Shown: piece after piece, positions 37,051 to 45,163 of the stretch
How positions within the stretch are numbered: the stretch's first letter is position 1
How the letters are laid out: each line of letters starts with the position of its first letter
Source of the DNA: Gemmatimonadales bacterium UBA2989
GTDB lineage: Bacteria; Gemmatimonadota; Gemmatimonadetes; Longimicrobiales; Gaopeijiaceae
Reading direction: 5' to 3'
Assembly (NCBI GenBank): GCA_002346625.1
Contig: DEAF01000025.1
Location: 25,247-89,246 of the forward strand
Length of the DNA stretch: 64,000 nucleotides
Made by a program: the position numbers and the translations under genes
Notes under the pieces: generated by a model
Database searches by the model: none
Told to the model about the DNA's origin: nothing
What the model saw: the letters and a program-made list of their open reading frames with translations, nothing else

Positions 37051-37439
37051 AGCCCCTCCGTCACCTCCTGAAGCTCTTTTCTAAGTGTGTGGAACTTGGC
37101 AGTGTAAGCTTCTTTCCGTGCCCTAACTAGTATATCCAGCCTTAACCCTTTTTCTTTTAGGTGTGGCAATATATGTGTTCGTCCTATTTCTTTTAGTTGA
37201 CGTTTGAGGCGATTTCTCTGAACTATCACATGTCTGTGTTTGGGCACGATAACCCCCCATCGACTTTGCGACATAGAAGAAACAGCGAAGAATAGATCCA
37301 AATGGAGCGTCTTCTTCCGCCTGCCTTTCTGGAGGAGCACTCGAATATCTTCCTTATTGTTGATTCGAGCGGCATTTGGAAAGCGATTTCTTGTGGCCCA
37401 GCTGGGGCCCGGCCCAGCTACCAAGCGGGCCCTATTCAT
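37035..37439 (-). CDS. rnpA: ribonuclease P protein component
   Basis: Protein cofactor of RNase P, which matures tRNA 5' ends. The 134 residues include a basic N-terminal extension, the [20 protein letters not shown] segment corresponding to the usual opening, and the RNR signature in [12 protein letters not shown] followed by a C-terminal helix. The start ATG lies five bases after the rpmH stop, the almost universal rpmH-rnpA order. The overall length is a little greater than the common 110-125 residues, because of the N-terminus, so a later start cannot be excluded. Confidence 0.93.
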   Translation of the reverse strand: MNRARLVAGPGPSWATRNRFPNAARINNKEDIRVLLQKGRRKKTLHLDLFFAVSSMSQSRWGVIVPKHRHVIVQRNRLKRQLKEIGRTHILPHLKEKGLRLDILVRARKEAYTAKFHTLRKELQEVTEGLCLEK

Positions 37440-37443
37440 AGGG

Positions 37444-37593
37444 TTACTTTGAGCCGATCTTTACCACTAGCTGGCCGCGTCCACGAGATCGCCGCCGTGC
37501 TAATGTTTTCCGTCCTCCGCGAGTCTTCATTCGCTCACGAAAACCATGTTTGTTAACACGCTTTCGATTACGAGGTCTGTATGTGGGCTTCAT
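37444..37593 (-). CDS. rpmH: 50S ribosomal protein L34
   Basis: A 49-residue ribosomal protein of the large subunit. Translating the minus strand from the ATG at 37593 gives [18 protein letters not shown], then [20 protein letters not shown] and [11 protein letters not shown], the L34 signature, with the stop at 37444-37446. It is read away from dnaA, upstream of rnpA by four bases. No strong Shine-Dalgarno is seen. It is the first gene left of the origin, as in most bacteria. Confidence 0.97.
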   Translation of the reverse strand: MKPTYRPRNRKRVNKHGFRERMKTRGGRKTLARRRSRGRGQLVVKIGSK

Positions 37594-37739
37594 ATCTTCA
37601 GAGCTTTTTCTTGGCCCAGAGCTAACTCTTAAGGACCGGTAAAATCAAGGATCCAAAGATATCCGAGACCGCAAACCAAGGTCAAGCCCATACTTATTTC
37701 CAGCACATGGTCTCTGTGACGTACAAGGGTAAAATTGAC

Positions 37740-37748
37740 TTTTCCACA
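37740..37748 (+). other. DnaA-box-like site upstream of dnaA
   Basis: TTTTCCACA differs from the consensus DnaA box TTATCCACA at one position. It lies about 70 bases before dnaA in the 226-base rpmH-dnaA gap, where DnaA autoregulation or a second origin part would be expected. I see no cluster of further boxes there. Confidence 0.5.
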
Positions 37749-37819
37749 CAAGGATTCTAGCGTGCTTGCCCATCCTCTCAATTAAGCTTTACGACTATCT
37801 AGATATTTCAGGGGAATAC

Positions 37820-39196
37820 ATGGAGTTTACTGCCGAAGATCTGTGGTCAAGGGTTCTTGAAGAAGCCCAGGCCCACCTTAAAGAGCAGACATATCGTACT
37901 TGGCTAAAAGATACGGTAGTTGTAGGTCTTACCGATTCTGATCTTTTAGTGGAGGCACCTAGCCAATTTCATGTTGAGTGGCTAGAGGATAAGTATGGAG
38001 TCCTTTTGGCAGATGTGATTAGAAAAATTTTAGGGCGCCCTCTTAATCTTAGGATCGAGTGTGGGGGGGCCGCTTCGCCCGTGCCCGTGCCGAACATTGA
38101 GCTTGCTACTGGGACCAGCAGTTCTCCTACACCTAAGTTTCCGTCCGAAATCTTGCCGCCATCTTTTTTGAACAAGCGATACACATTCGACCGTTTCGTT
38201 GTTGGGGATAACTCCAGGCTTGCGGTTGCGGCTTGTCAGGCAGTAGCTCAAGATCCAGCCCGAATGTATAACCCCCTCTTCCTTTACGGTGGGGTTGGTC
38301 TGGGGAAAACCCACCTTATGCATGCAACCGGAAATGCCATCAGCAAGGAAGCGCCCTCTAGTCGAACTGTCTACTTGTCCGCAGAGCAGTTTACAAACGA
38401 TCTTGTGGGAGCTATCCAAAAAGGAACCACAGCCCAATTCCGACAATTATATCGTCAGGCAGATTTATTGCTTGTTGATGATGTTCAGTTTTTGGAAGGA
38501 AAAGAAAGAACCCAAGAAGAGTTTTTCTATACATTTAACGCCCTATATGACGCCCGCAAACAGATTGTCCTTACTAGCGATCGTCCGCCAAAAGAAATTC
38601 CAGGCCTTGAAGAGCGACTTGTTTCTCGTTTCGAGTGGGGATTGGTGGCTGACATCAAACAACCAGATTACGAAACCCGCATGGCTATTCTGATTAAGAA
38701 GGCAGCTGACGATAATTTAACCCTCGAACATAATGTAATCGATCTAATTGCTCGCTTTTGTACATCCTCTGTCCGAGAGCTTGAGGGTGCCGTGATTAAG
38801 CTTCTTGCCTATTCTTCCCTTACCAACCAAGAAATCACAACAGACCTGGCGAAAATTGCACTTAGGGGAACTTTCGGGAACCAGCACGGTCCATCAGAGG
38901 GAGACATAACCCCAAAACTTATTTGTGAGGCTGTCGCAAAAAGCTGGCATATAACCGAAGATGCTCTGGGATCTAAGCGTCGCACAAAGGACTTGAATAT
39001 ACCTCGACAGGTTGCGATGTACCTGATTAAAGATATTCTTGATTGTACCCTGGTACAGATAGGGAAAATGTTTGGCGACCGAGACCACTCAACGGTGATC
39101 CATTCGATCCGGAAGATCGAAGAAAAAATCGAGAGGGATCCTTCTCTCCGGAGAAAGATAGAATCTGTTAGAGAAAATCTTGGACAGGTTGATTGA
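37820..39196 (+). CDS. dnaA: chromosomal replication initiator protein DnaA
   Basis: ATP-dependent initiator that opens the origin, 458 residues. I start at the ATG at 37820 because AGGGG lies five bases upstream and MEFTAEDLWSRVLEEAQAHL is a normal domain I start; the frame continues to 37766 without family features. Domain I runs to about 80, a short linker follows, and the AAA+ domain has Walker A YGGVGLGKTH (Lys163) and Walker B LLLVDDVQFLEGKE. Domain IV ends with the DnaA-box-binding helix-turn-helix GKMFGDRDHSTVIHSIRKIE. Gene order rpmH-(gap)-dnaA-oriC-dnaN is classical. Confidence 0.98.
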   Translation: MEFTAEDLWSRVLEEAQAHLKEQTYRTWLKDTVVVGLTDSDLLVEAPSQFHVEWLEDKYGVLLADVIRKILGRPLNLRIECGGAASPVPVPNIELATGTSSSPTPKFPSEILPPSFLNKRYTFDRFVVGDNSRLAVAACQAVAQDPARMYNPLFLYGGVGLGKTHLMHATGNAISKEAPSSRTVYLSAEQFTNDLVGAIQKGTTAQFRQLYRQADLLLVDDVQFLEGKERTQEEFFYTFNALYDARKQIVLTSDRPPKEIPGLEERLVSRFEWGLVADIKQPDYETRMAILIKKAADDNLTLEHNVIDLIARFCTSSVRELEGAVIKLLAYSSLTNQEITTDLAKIALRGTFGNQHGPSEGDITPKLICEAVAKSWHITEDALGSKRRTKDLNIPRQVAMYLIKDILDCTLVQIGKMFGDRDHSTVIHSIRKIEEKIERDPSLRRKIESVRENLGQVD

Positions 39197-39217
39197 TGTG
39201 GATATTGCTGTGGAATA
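39197..39217 (-). other. two DnaA-box-like sites in tandem
   Basis: On the minus strand, ATATCCACA (39197-39205) has one mismatch to TTATCCACA and TATTCCACA (39209-39217) has two. They have the same orientation and begin 12 bases apart, immediately after the dnaA stop. Confidence 0.55.
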
Positions 39218-39344
39218 CCTGTTTGATTATTTAGATTTTTCTACATACAAAAAATTAGTCAAACTTATTAACACCCTTCCACATCAGGGCGGTACATTTT
39301 AAGTCTTAACTGAAGGGGTTTTTTTAGTTATTAACATTTTCACC

Positions 39345-39361
39345 ATTACTACTACTACTAG
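39345..39361. other. DnaA-trio run
   Basis: ATT followed by four ACT triplets and AG; the minus strand reads TAG repeats, i.e. 3'-GAT repeats towards the AT-rich side, as in the DnaA-trio on which DnaA filaments load single-stranded DNA. It begins eight bases after the last TTATTAACA site. Confidence 0.7.
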
Positions 39362-39436
39362 TTTTTTTATAGTCTATTGAAATAAATATATATTGATTGT
39401 GAAAAACTCGATCTTAACCGCCGCCATGGAGGCTCG

Positions 39437-40558
39437 ATGAAGTATATCATCACAAGACAGAACCTTCATTCAGGTATTGCTGATGTTTCTGCTAGCATTC
39501 CTACAAAAACAACACTTCCCGTTCTTTCTAACATTTTATTAGAGGGTGGACAGGATGGCGTATGGGTGAGTGGTACAGACCTTGATGTTGCAATACGTGT
39601 TTGGGTGCCAGCAGAAGTTAAAGAACAGGGCAGCCTAACGGTACCGGGAAAGAAGCTACAAGAAATATCACGTGAGCTTCCAGATCAACCGGTAGAGCTC
39701 AGTGCTACAGGTGACCAACTTGATATTAGGTGCGGGAAGAGTCATTTCAAAATTAATGGGATTCCGGGGAGTGAGTTTCCTGCTCTCCCTGAGGTGGACT
39801 TTGAGGGGGGGTGGAAGGTGAGGGGAGGCGACCTTAACGACCTCATTAAACACACTTCTTTTGCAGTTTCTACAGAAGAGAGCCGCCCTATTTTAAATGG
39901 TGTTCTTTGGGAACTAAGAGATGGATATATGCGTATGGTGGCAACAAATGGACACAGGTTGGCCAGGATGGGTATTAGTACGGGCACACCTGGAACCGAG
40001 TCTAGTGTTGACCTTATTGTCCCCCCAATCGCCCTACAACAAGTTCAAAAGTTATTTAAAGATGAAGACGACATAGAGGTTGCACAAAGCGGCAATCATC
40101 TAGGGTTTAGAGCAAAGAATACGGAAGTTTTCACACGCTTGATTGATGGAAGCTACCCTAACTACGAACAGGTTATTCCAAAAGACAACGACAAAATTGC
40201 CATAGTTGAAAAAAAAGAGCTTGCATCTTCAGTGCGCAGGATGGCAGTGGTTGCTAGCGACCAAACTCATCGTATCAAGATGGCATTCGAAACAGACAAG
40301 GTTTATTTAAATGTTCTCACCCCAGATCTTGGGGAAGGAGAAGATGAGCTTGATCTTAACTATGAAGGAGAGGGCCTAGAGGTGGGCTTTAACGCCGCAT
40401 ACCTACTTGAGGTTTTGCGTTATATGGACACCAAGGACGTTAAGCTTACATTCAAGGCCCCTGAGCGAGCGGCCACAATAGAACCAGTTTTAACATCTAG
40501 CGAAGAAAGCCAAAAAGACTACCTCTGTTTAATAATGCCGTTAAGGTTGCTAGGTTAA
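39437..40558 (+). CDS. dnaN: DNA polymerase III beta sliding clamp
   Basis: Ring-shaped processivity clamp of the replicative polymerase, 373 residues in three similar domains. It starts MKYIITRQNLHSGIADVSAS and continues TLPVLSNILLEG; the domain boundary motif ESRPILNGVLWEL and the C-terminal CLIMPLRLLG, matching the usual IMPMRL ending, are present. GGAGG lies five bases before the ATG. A four-codon frame ATG GAG GCT CGA TGA overlapping the start codon is almost certainly a by-product of the ribosome-binding site. Downstream there is no recF; a convergent pyrE follows after 11 bases. Confidence 0.98.
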   Translation: MKYIITRQNLHSGIADVSASIPTKTTLPVLSNILLEGGQDGVWVSGTDLDVAIRVWVPAEVKEQGSLTVPGKKLQEISRELPDQPVELSATGDQLDIRCGKSHFKINGIPGSEFPALPEVDFEGGWKVRGGDLNDLIKHTSFAVSTEESRPILNGVLWELRDGYMRMVATNGHRLARMGISTGTPGTESSVDLIVPPIALQQVQKLFKDEDDIEVAQSGNHLGFRAKNTEVFTRLIDGSYPNYEQVIPKDNDKIAIVEKKELASSVRRMAVVASDQTHRIKMAFETDKVYLNVLTPDLGEGEDELDLNYEGEGLEVGFNAAYLLEVLRYMDTKDVKLTFKAPERAATIEPVLTSSEESQKDYLCLIMPLRLLG

Positions 40559-40569
40559 CAGAGACAGGA

Positions 40570-41154
40570 TCAGTCGCTAGAGGTTATTGTTTTAGCAGCC
40601 CTTAAGAGTTCTTTTCCTGTGAAAACTGATACAAGCTGTATGCCGAGTTTGTCCAACCTGTCTCGGGCACCTTCTTCTCGGTCGACAAGGCACAAAGCCC
40701 CAAGGATTATTGCACCGTGGTCGGATACTGCGTTAATGGCCGCCAACACGCTAGCACCGCTAGTAATTGCATCCTCAATAATCACCACCTGTGCATCTTT
40801 TGGAAGCCCCCCTTCGATTTTTTGTTGCGTGCCGTGGGCTTTGGCGTCCTTTCTTATAGTGAATCCATCTAAAGACACCTTATGTCCACAACTATACTGA
40901 GCAATCGCATAGGTAACCGGATCAGCCCCTAACGTGAGACCGCCAACGTGAGACGCATTCCAGCCAACTTTTTGAATAAGATCGTAACATATTTTGCCCG
41001 TGAGGCCCTGGCCTTCGGCGGTCATGGTAGTTCGGCGGGCATCTACGTAGTAGGAAGAGTTACCACCACCAGCCAAAGCAAAGTCACCCAAACGCAGAGA
41101 ACGCTGCAGGAGAAGTGCCTTCAGGCGGTTCCGCTCTTTGTTTTGTTTGTCCAT
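40570..41154 (-). CDS. pyrE: orotate phosphoribosyltransferase
   Basis: Makes orotidine 5'-monophosphate from orotate and PRPP in pyrimidine synthesis, 194 residues. The PRPP-binding loop is VVIIEDAITSGASVLAAI, and FGDFALAGGGNSSYYVDAR is the typical family N-terminal strand region (here FALAGGGNSSYYVD). KDAKAHGTQQKIEGG is the catalytic-loop lysine region. It converges with dnaN and diverges from the molybdate transporter gene with only 38 bases between the start codons, so the two divergent promoters must overlap. Confidence 0.94.
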   Translation of the reverse strand: MDKQNKERNRLKALLLQRSLRLGDFALAGGGNSSYYVDARRTTMTAEGQGLTGKICYDLIQKVGWNASHVGGLTLGADPVTYAIAQYSCGHKVSLDGFTIRKDAKAHGTQQKIEGGLPKDAQVVIIEDAITSGASVLAAINAVSDHGAIILGALCLVDREEGARDRLDKLGIQLVSVFTGKELLRAAKTITSSD

Positions 41155-41192
41155 GAAATAGTCGAACCCTCAACACGTAATCAGTGTTCCAG

Positions 41193-42830
41193 ATGATTCC
41201 AATTTACAATTGGGCCAATATGGGCACATTGCTCCCTATAACCATAATAGCGGGAATGTGTGGGTGTAGTAATGACACATTTAACTTAAGTCAGAATGAG
41301 GCAAGCCTCCCAGAGGATGTCGGTCACCATGAGACAACCAGGCTTGCCGCCACAGGTTTTATTAGAAATGGGGAAAACCACTTGCAACTTGCAAGTAGCA
41401 CCTTTCCTCGGCAGGGAGAACACGCTCTCACTGTTTTTGCTGCTTCAAGCCTTCAAAATGTGTTGCCAAAAATAGTTAAAATCTGGACAGAGGCCGGTGG
41501 CATCCCTGTCCGCGTCAGCTTTGATGCCACCTCACGCTTAGCAGGCCAAATATCCCGAGGTATGCCCGCAGATGTCGTTATTGCGGCAGACGAACACTGG
41601 ATGTGGTGGCTGGGAAATAAAGGAAAACTGAATCCTAAGCTCATCGGTACGTTAGCCACAAATCAGTTGGCATTTGTGGCCCCCCTGGGCTTCCCGTCAC
41701 CCCCCCAAAGGGCAGAGGATATTCATAGCAAAAACCTTTCGAGAATAGTGATTGCGGATGAAAATGTTCCGGCAGGAAGATATGCTAAGGCCACCCTTGA
41801 GGCCGCCAACCTTTGGGGTGCCCTGGAGGACCAAATTGTTCGCGGTGGAAGCGTCAGAGGGGCCCTTGAATGGGTATCCAGGGGGGAAGCAGATGGGGGT
41901 TTTGTTTATCAGACCGATGCCATGGCTGAGGAAAAGGTCAAAATAGCATTTGTATTCCCTCCCGAAGAAAGCATAAGGATTGTATACACTGGGGCAGCAA
42001 TTTTGGGGTCACAGAGATTCCACGAAGCAGCCATGTTTCTAAAATTTCTGGAAAGCCCAGTGGCACAAGCTGTTTTTACACGAGCTGGGTTTGGGGCCCC
42101 TGAAGCGACTACTTATGGGCCTGACGATACAATGATTACAAAAGAGGAGTTTGTCCCAGACCCCTGGTCTGCGATACAACTTTCCCTGGTTGTGGCACTG
42201 GGGGCTATGATTTTAGGCTTAATTCCGGCAATAGCAGTAGGATGGACGCTGGCGCGCTATCAATTCTTTGGAAAATCCTTTATATCCATGCTTTTCATGA
42301 CACCACTTGTAATGCCCCCTGTGGTAACGGGGTTTCTCTTGTTGGATGTCCTTGGAAGACAATCATTTTTGGGCAGAACCCTTGATGCCCTAGGCCTGCC
42401 TGTCCCCTTCACTATTTTAGGTGCTATGATTGCCGCCCTTGTCGTAGGGTTTCCACTCTATGTTATGGCTATTCGTGGCGCCTTTGAGATGGCAGACAGG
42501 CGGTTTGAAGAGGTCTCTTGGACGCTGGGTGTCTCCAGGACATGGACCTTTTGGCGCATCTCTCTTCCCCTGGCATTACCAGGCATTGTCGCAGGGGCTG
42601 TGTTAACTTTTGCTCGAGCCCTGGGAGAGTTTGGTGCCACCATAGTTTTGGCTGGCAACCTTGAAGGGGAAACCAGGACGATCGCCCTTGCGGTCTATTC
42701 ACTCCTAGAGTCTCCCTCTGGCCAAGGAGCTACTTGGATGCTGGTATCTGCTAGTGTGGCTATTTCTTTGATAGCACTACTTGGCTTTGAATCATTATCA
42801 CGCTGGCAACGTAAAAGATTGGAATCCTAA
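41193..42830 (+). CDS. modAB: molybdate ABC transporter, ModA-ModB fusion
   Basis: One 545-residue chain joins two parts normally encoded separately. Residues about 75-305 are a ModA-type binding protein: LTVFAASSLQNVLPKIVK, VSFDATSRLAGQISRGMPADV and the C-terminal SPVAQAVFTRAGFG. From about 320 it is a ModB-type permease with five or six spans, including MTPLVMPPVVTGF and the EAA loop EVSWTLGVSRTWTFWRISLPLALPGI. A hydrophobic N-terminal stretch ending AGMCGCS may be a lipoprotein-like signal or anchor. Start is uncertain: ATG 41193 chosen over GTG 41184 and ATG 41220, none with a good Shine-Dalgarno. modC follows one base later. Confidence 0.9.
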   Translation: MIPIYNWANMGTLLPITIIAGMCGCSNDTFNLSQNEASLPEDVGHHETTRLAATGFIRNGENHLQLASSTFPRQGEHALTVFAASSLQNVLPKIVKIWTEAGGIPVRVSFDATSRLAGQISRGMPADVVIAADEHWMWWLGNKGKLNPKLIGTLATNQLAFVAPLGFPSPPQRAEDIHSKNLSRIVIADENVPAGRYAKATLEAANLWGALEDQIVRGGSVRGALEWVSRGEADGGFVYQTDAMAEEKVKIAFVFPPEESIRIVYTGAAILGSQRFHEAAMFLKFLESPVAQAVFTRAGFGAPEATTYGPDDTMITKEEFVPDPWSAIQLSLVVALGAMILGLIPAIAVGWTLARYQFFGKSFISMLFMTPLVMPPVVTGFLLLDVLGRQSFLGRTLDALGLPVPFTILGAMIAALVVGFPLYVMAIRGAFEMADRRFEEVSWTLGVSRTWTFWRISLPLALPGIVAGAVLTFARALGEFGATIVLAGNLEGETRTIALAVYSLLESPSGQGATWMLVSASVAISLIALLGFESLSRWQRKRLES

Positions 42831-42831
42831 C

Positions 42832-43494
42832 ATGGAAGCCAAGCAAGGATCTATTAATGTCTATGCCAGCCTTCTCAGGGACGTTTTTGAGTTAAATGTA
42901 AGCTGGAACCCGACTAGCAATAAGGTTGCGATTACAGGCCCGTCTGGTTCAGGGAAAAGTTCATTGCTAAGGGTTCTTGCAGGGCTAGAGCCAGCCGCCC
43001 AAGGGGTAGTACAAATACAGGGAGAGACCTGGCTTGATACGGAAGGGGGTGTATTTGTCCCGCCCTGGGAGCGTAAAATCGGTTGGGTCCCTCAAGATTC
43101 CCTTTTGTTCCCACACCTTTCAATACAAGAAAATCTAGCTTATGCGGGAGCGAGCCCACTGGAAATAACCAAGGTATCAGAGTTGCTTCATTTCTCGGTG
43201 CTCCTCGAAAGAAGGCCTCGCTTTCTGTCTGGAGGTGAGCGCCAAAGGGTGGCGCTTGGCAGAGCCCTACTTTCGAGGCCCAAATTATTGTTGTTAGACG
43301 AACCATTTTCTGCTCTCGACAGAGCCCTACGCTTAGAAGTTGCTAGCGTGGTATGCGACTATGTCCAGGAACACCAAACACCGATGGTGGTTGTAAGCCA
43401 CGATGAAAGCGATGCAAGGCTCCTGGCCAACCAAAGTTGGGTGTTGGTGGCCGGGAGGATAACGAGTGAAGCTGGACAACAGGGCCTGCTTTGA
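42832..43494 (+). CDS. modC: molybdate ABC transporter ATP-binding protein
   Basis: ATPase subunit of the molybdate importer, 220 residues. I start at the ATG at 42832, one base after the modAB stop; the frame is open further upstream inside modAB but carries no domain there. Walker A is GPSGSGKSSL, the signature is LSGGERQRVALGRAL, and Walker B is LLLLDEPFSALD, followed by the switch histidine in VVSHDE. It lacks the C-terminal TOBE/mop domain of E. coli ModC (which is about 350 residues), so molybdate regulation of that kind is absent. It converges on the lipid kinase gene three bases away. Confidence 0.93.
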   Translation: MEAKQGSINVYASLLRDVFELNVSWNPTSNKVAITGPSGSGKSSLLRVLAGLEPAAQGVVQIQGETWLDTEGGVFVPPWERKIGWVPQDSLLFPHLSIQENLAYAGASPLEITKVSELLHFSVLLERRPRFLSGGERQRVALGRALLSRPKLLLLDEPFSALDRALRLEVASVVCDYVQEHQTPMVVVSHDESDARLLANQSWVLVAGRITSEAGQQGLL

Positions 43495-43497
43495 GTT

Positions 43498-44460
43498 TCA
43501 TCGAGGGACTATCATGCGAAGAGCCTGCGGAATCACCTCTATCGCAACTTCGGGCCCATGAGCCTGCCAGACTTCACCGTCTAATTCATACTTAGGTGGT
43601 TTGTCAAAACCTACCTTGAAATGTTTTCCTTGGCCGGTATGTACAAACTGAGATTTTACGTGTTTCCCATTTCCTGCCATGTAAAACAGTTTCAATCTTT
43701 TGATTGGAGACACGTCTCTGATAGCACAAACATCTAATAGGCCGTCGGTGATATTTGCAGCTGGAGCTATGGGTAGGCCTCCTCCAAAAAATGGACCGTT
43801 GGAAACGGTAAGCATCAGGTGCCTTTCTTTGATCTCATTTTTATCACTTGTAAATTTAAGGGCTGTGCCGGGCAGGGAGCATAGGTTTTTTAGTGCTACA
43901 GCTTTGTATAACAGGGTTGCTGGAAGGAACTTAATGCCCAAAGAGTCTTCAATTACTGACACATCAAATCCGAAACCAATAAGATTCAAAAAATGACGAC
44001 CCTTGGCGGGCAAGGGGTCAGCATTAGCGCGTACAGGGGTCCCTGCGGTTGCTACACGTCCCACATCCACCAAAACATCCCTTCCCTTGGCAAGGGCGCC
44101 TACGGCGGCCACGGTATTTTTCCCAAAAGACCGAAAATTACGAGCAAAATCATTGCCAGTTCCTGAAGCCAGGAAACCAAAGGCAACATCTCCTAACCCT
44201 GAACCAATTACTCGGTCTGCCACATTACTCCAGGTGCCATCGCCACCTACCGCTACTATAAAATTAAAACGACCCTCAGAGATAGCTTGATCAGCGATAA
44301 GACTTTCTTCACCTGGACGTTTTGTGACAGCATACTCAAAATCAGGAAAATATTTTTTCAAAGGACCGAGAAACCGGTCTATTTGGCGGGCACCCCTACC
44401 TCTACCAGAAGCGGGATTAAAAATTACAAAAGTGCGCCTTAGGTCTTGATGAGGAGGCAT
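43498..44460 (-). CDS. diacylglycerol-kinase family lipid kinase (YegS-like)
   Basis: Lipid kinase of the DAGK catalytic-domain family, 320 residues, which also includes sphingosine and ceramide kinases. The nucleotide-binding start FVIFNPASGRGRGARQIDRF and the signature VAVGGDGTWSNVADRV are present, as is FGFLASGTGNDFARNF. C-terminal DGLLDVCAIRDV and YELDGEVW belong to the beta-sandwich domain. The substrate cannot be told from sequence. It lies 31 bases downstream of the acetoacetate-decarboxylase-like gene, itself overlapping an alpha-oxoamine synthase, which suggests that the three genes make and phosphorylate a sphingoid-like or other lipid. Confidence 0.9.
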   Translation of the reverse strand: MPPHQDLRRTFVIFNPASGRGRGARQIDRFLGPLKKYFPDFEYAVTKRPGEESLIADQAISEGRFNFIVAVGGDGTWSNVADRVIGSGLGDVAFGFLASGTGNDFARNFRSFGKNTVAAVGALAKGRDVLVDVGRVATAGTPVRANADPLPAKGRHFLNLIGFGFDVSVIEDSLGIKFLPATLLYKAVALKNLCSLPGTALKFTSDKNEIKERHLMLTVSNGPFFGGGLPIAPAANITDGLLDVCAIRDVSPIKRLKLFYMAGNGKHVKSQFVHTGQGKHFKVGFDKPPKYELDGEVWQAHGPEVAIEVIPQALRMIVPR

Positions 44461-44491
44461 AGCTAACTCTTATGACCTAAATTTGTGAGAG

Positions 44492-45163
44492 TCAAATATT
44501 CTCTAGGGGTGTGAATATCTCTACGCCACCCTTCATCCATTGCTCCCGAAACGGATAATCAGCTATCTCATTTATAGTAAGGCCTGATGTCATTTCATGT
44601 TCATAAAGAGTTAATGATCCGCGCTCAAACTCATGCTCACTGTAGCCGTCTCCCCGCATGGTAAGGTTTGATTTAAAATCGCCGGCTTCATCTGACATGA
44701 AGGAATGGAATAAAAGTTCAGCAGGCTCGAACTCGTGACTTGTACCCGACATTTCACAGATGGGATCGCCGTCAGCACTTACGGATACCGAAAGTTCGCT
44801 CTCTCCTTCAACAAACTCTACATCGATATCACGCATAAAGTGGGGCAATCTCCAGCGCTCAATACCCTCCTTACGCCCAAATTCTGTGCTAGTTGCTACA
44901 CTAAATGGATACAGGGCAGCTTTTGGCAGAATATCGCCGGGCTTAACGAGCGGAGGGACCAGTATGGAAAGTACAAGTTCTTGGTAGACCCCTCCGTCTC
45001 CCTCAAAAAAGTCAAAAGCTGTAACCGAAAGCACGCTTCTCTCGTGTTGTATTTCAAGGGGCTGCAGGCATGACGGAAGAAGCCTCCTAGCATCTGAAGT
45101 CGGCATCTCAAAGAGGCAACTCAAACCGTTGTTGAAGTAATAGTATCCCTTGTTGTCGGGCAT
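44492..45163 (-). CDS. acetoacetate-decarboxylase-fold protein
   Basis: A 223-residue soluble protein whose pattern resembles the acetoacetate decarboxylase superfamily: LFEMPTSDARRLLPSCLQP, then SVLSVTAFDFFEG, the GVYQELVLSILVP strand and a GRK...LPH region where active members have a catalytic lysine. Here that position appears to be LPHFMRDI, without the lysine, so it may not decarboxylate. The family call is moderate. AAAGG lies nine bases before the ATG at 45163, inside the last 43 bases of the upstream alpha-oxoamine synthase gene, so the overlap looks real and suggests coupling. Confidence 0.65.
   Translation of the reverse strand: MPDNKGYYYFNNGLSCLFEMPTSDARRLLPSCLQPLEIQHERSVLSVTAFDFFEGDGGVYQELVLSILVPPLVKPGDILPKAALYPFSVATSTEFGRKEGIERWRLPHFMRDIDVEFVEGESELSVSVSADGDPICEMSGTSHEFEPAELLFHSFMSDEAGDFKSNLTMRGDGYSEHEFERGSLTLYEHEMTSGLTINEIADYPFREQWMKGGVEIFTPLENI

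Larger units (their letters stand above)
39197..39436. other. oriC: probable chromosomal origin (oriC), dnaA-dnaN intergenic region
   Basis: The 240-base gap holds, in order, two DnaA-box-like sites (39197-39217), two copies of TTATTAACA (39265-39273 and 39328-39336, each one mismatch from TTATNCACA), a run of four ACT triplets (39345-39361), and an AT-rich tract with AAATAAATATATATTG. This is the order DnaA boxes, DnaA-trio, AT-rich unwinding element described for bacterial basal origins. The dnaA and dnaN genes flank it and parS lies 7.6 kb away. Known from experiments in Bacillus subtilis; here inferred from sequence only. Confidence 0.85.

Noticed and set aside
39426..39440. Four-codon frame ATG GAG GCT CGA TGA overlapping the dnaN start
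   Set aside because: The GGAGG inside it is the dnaN ribosome-binding site, so the mini-frame is most simply explained by chance.
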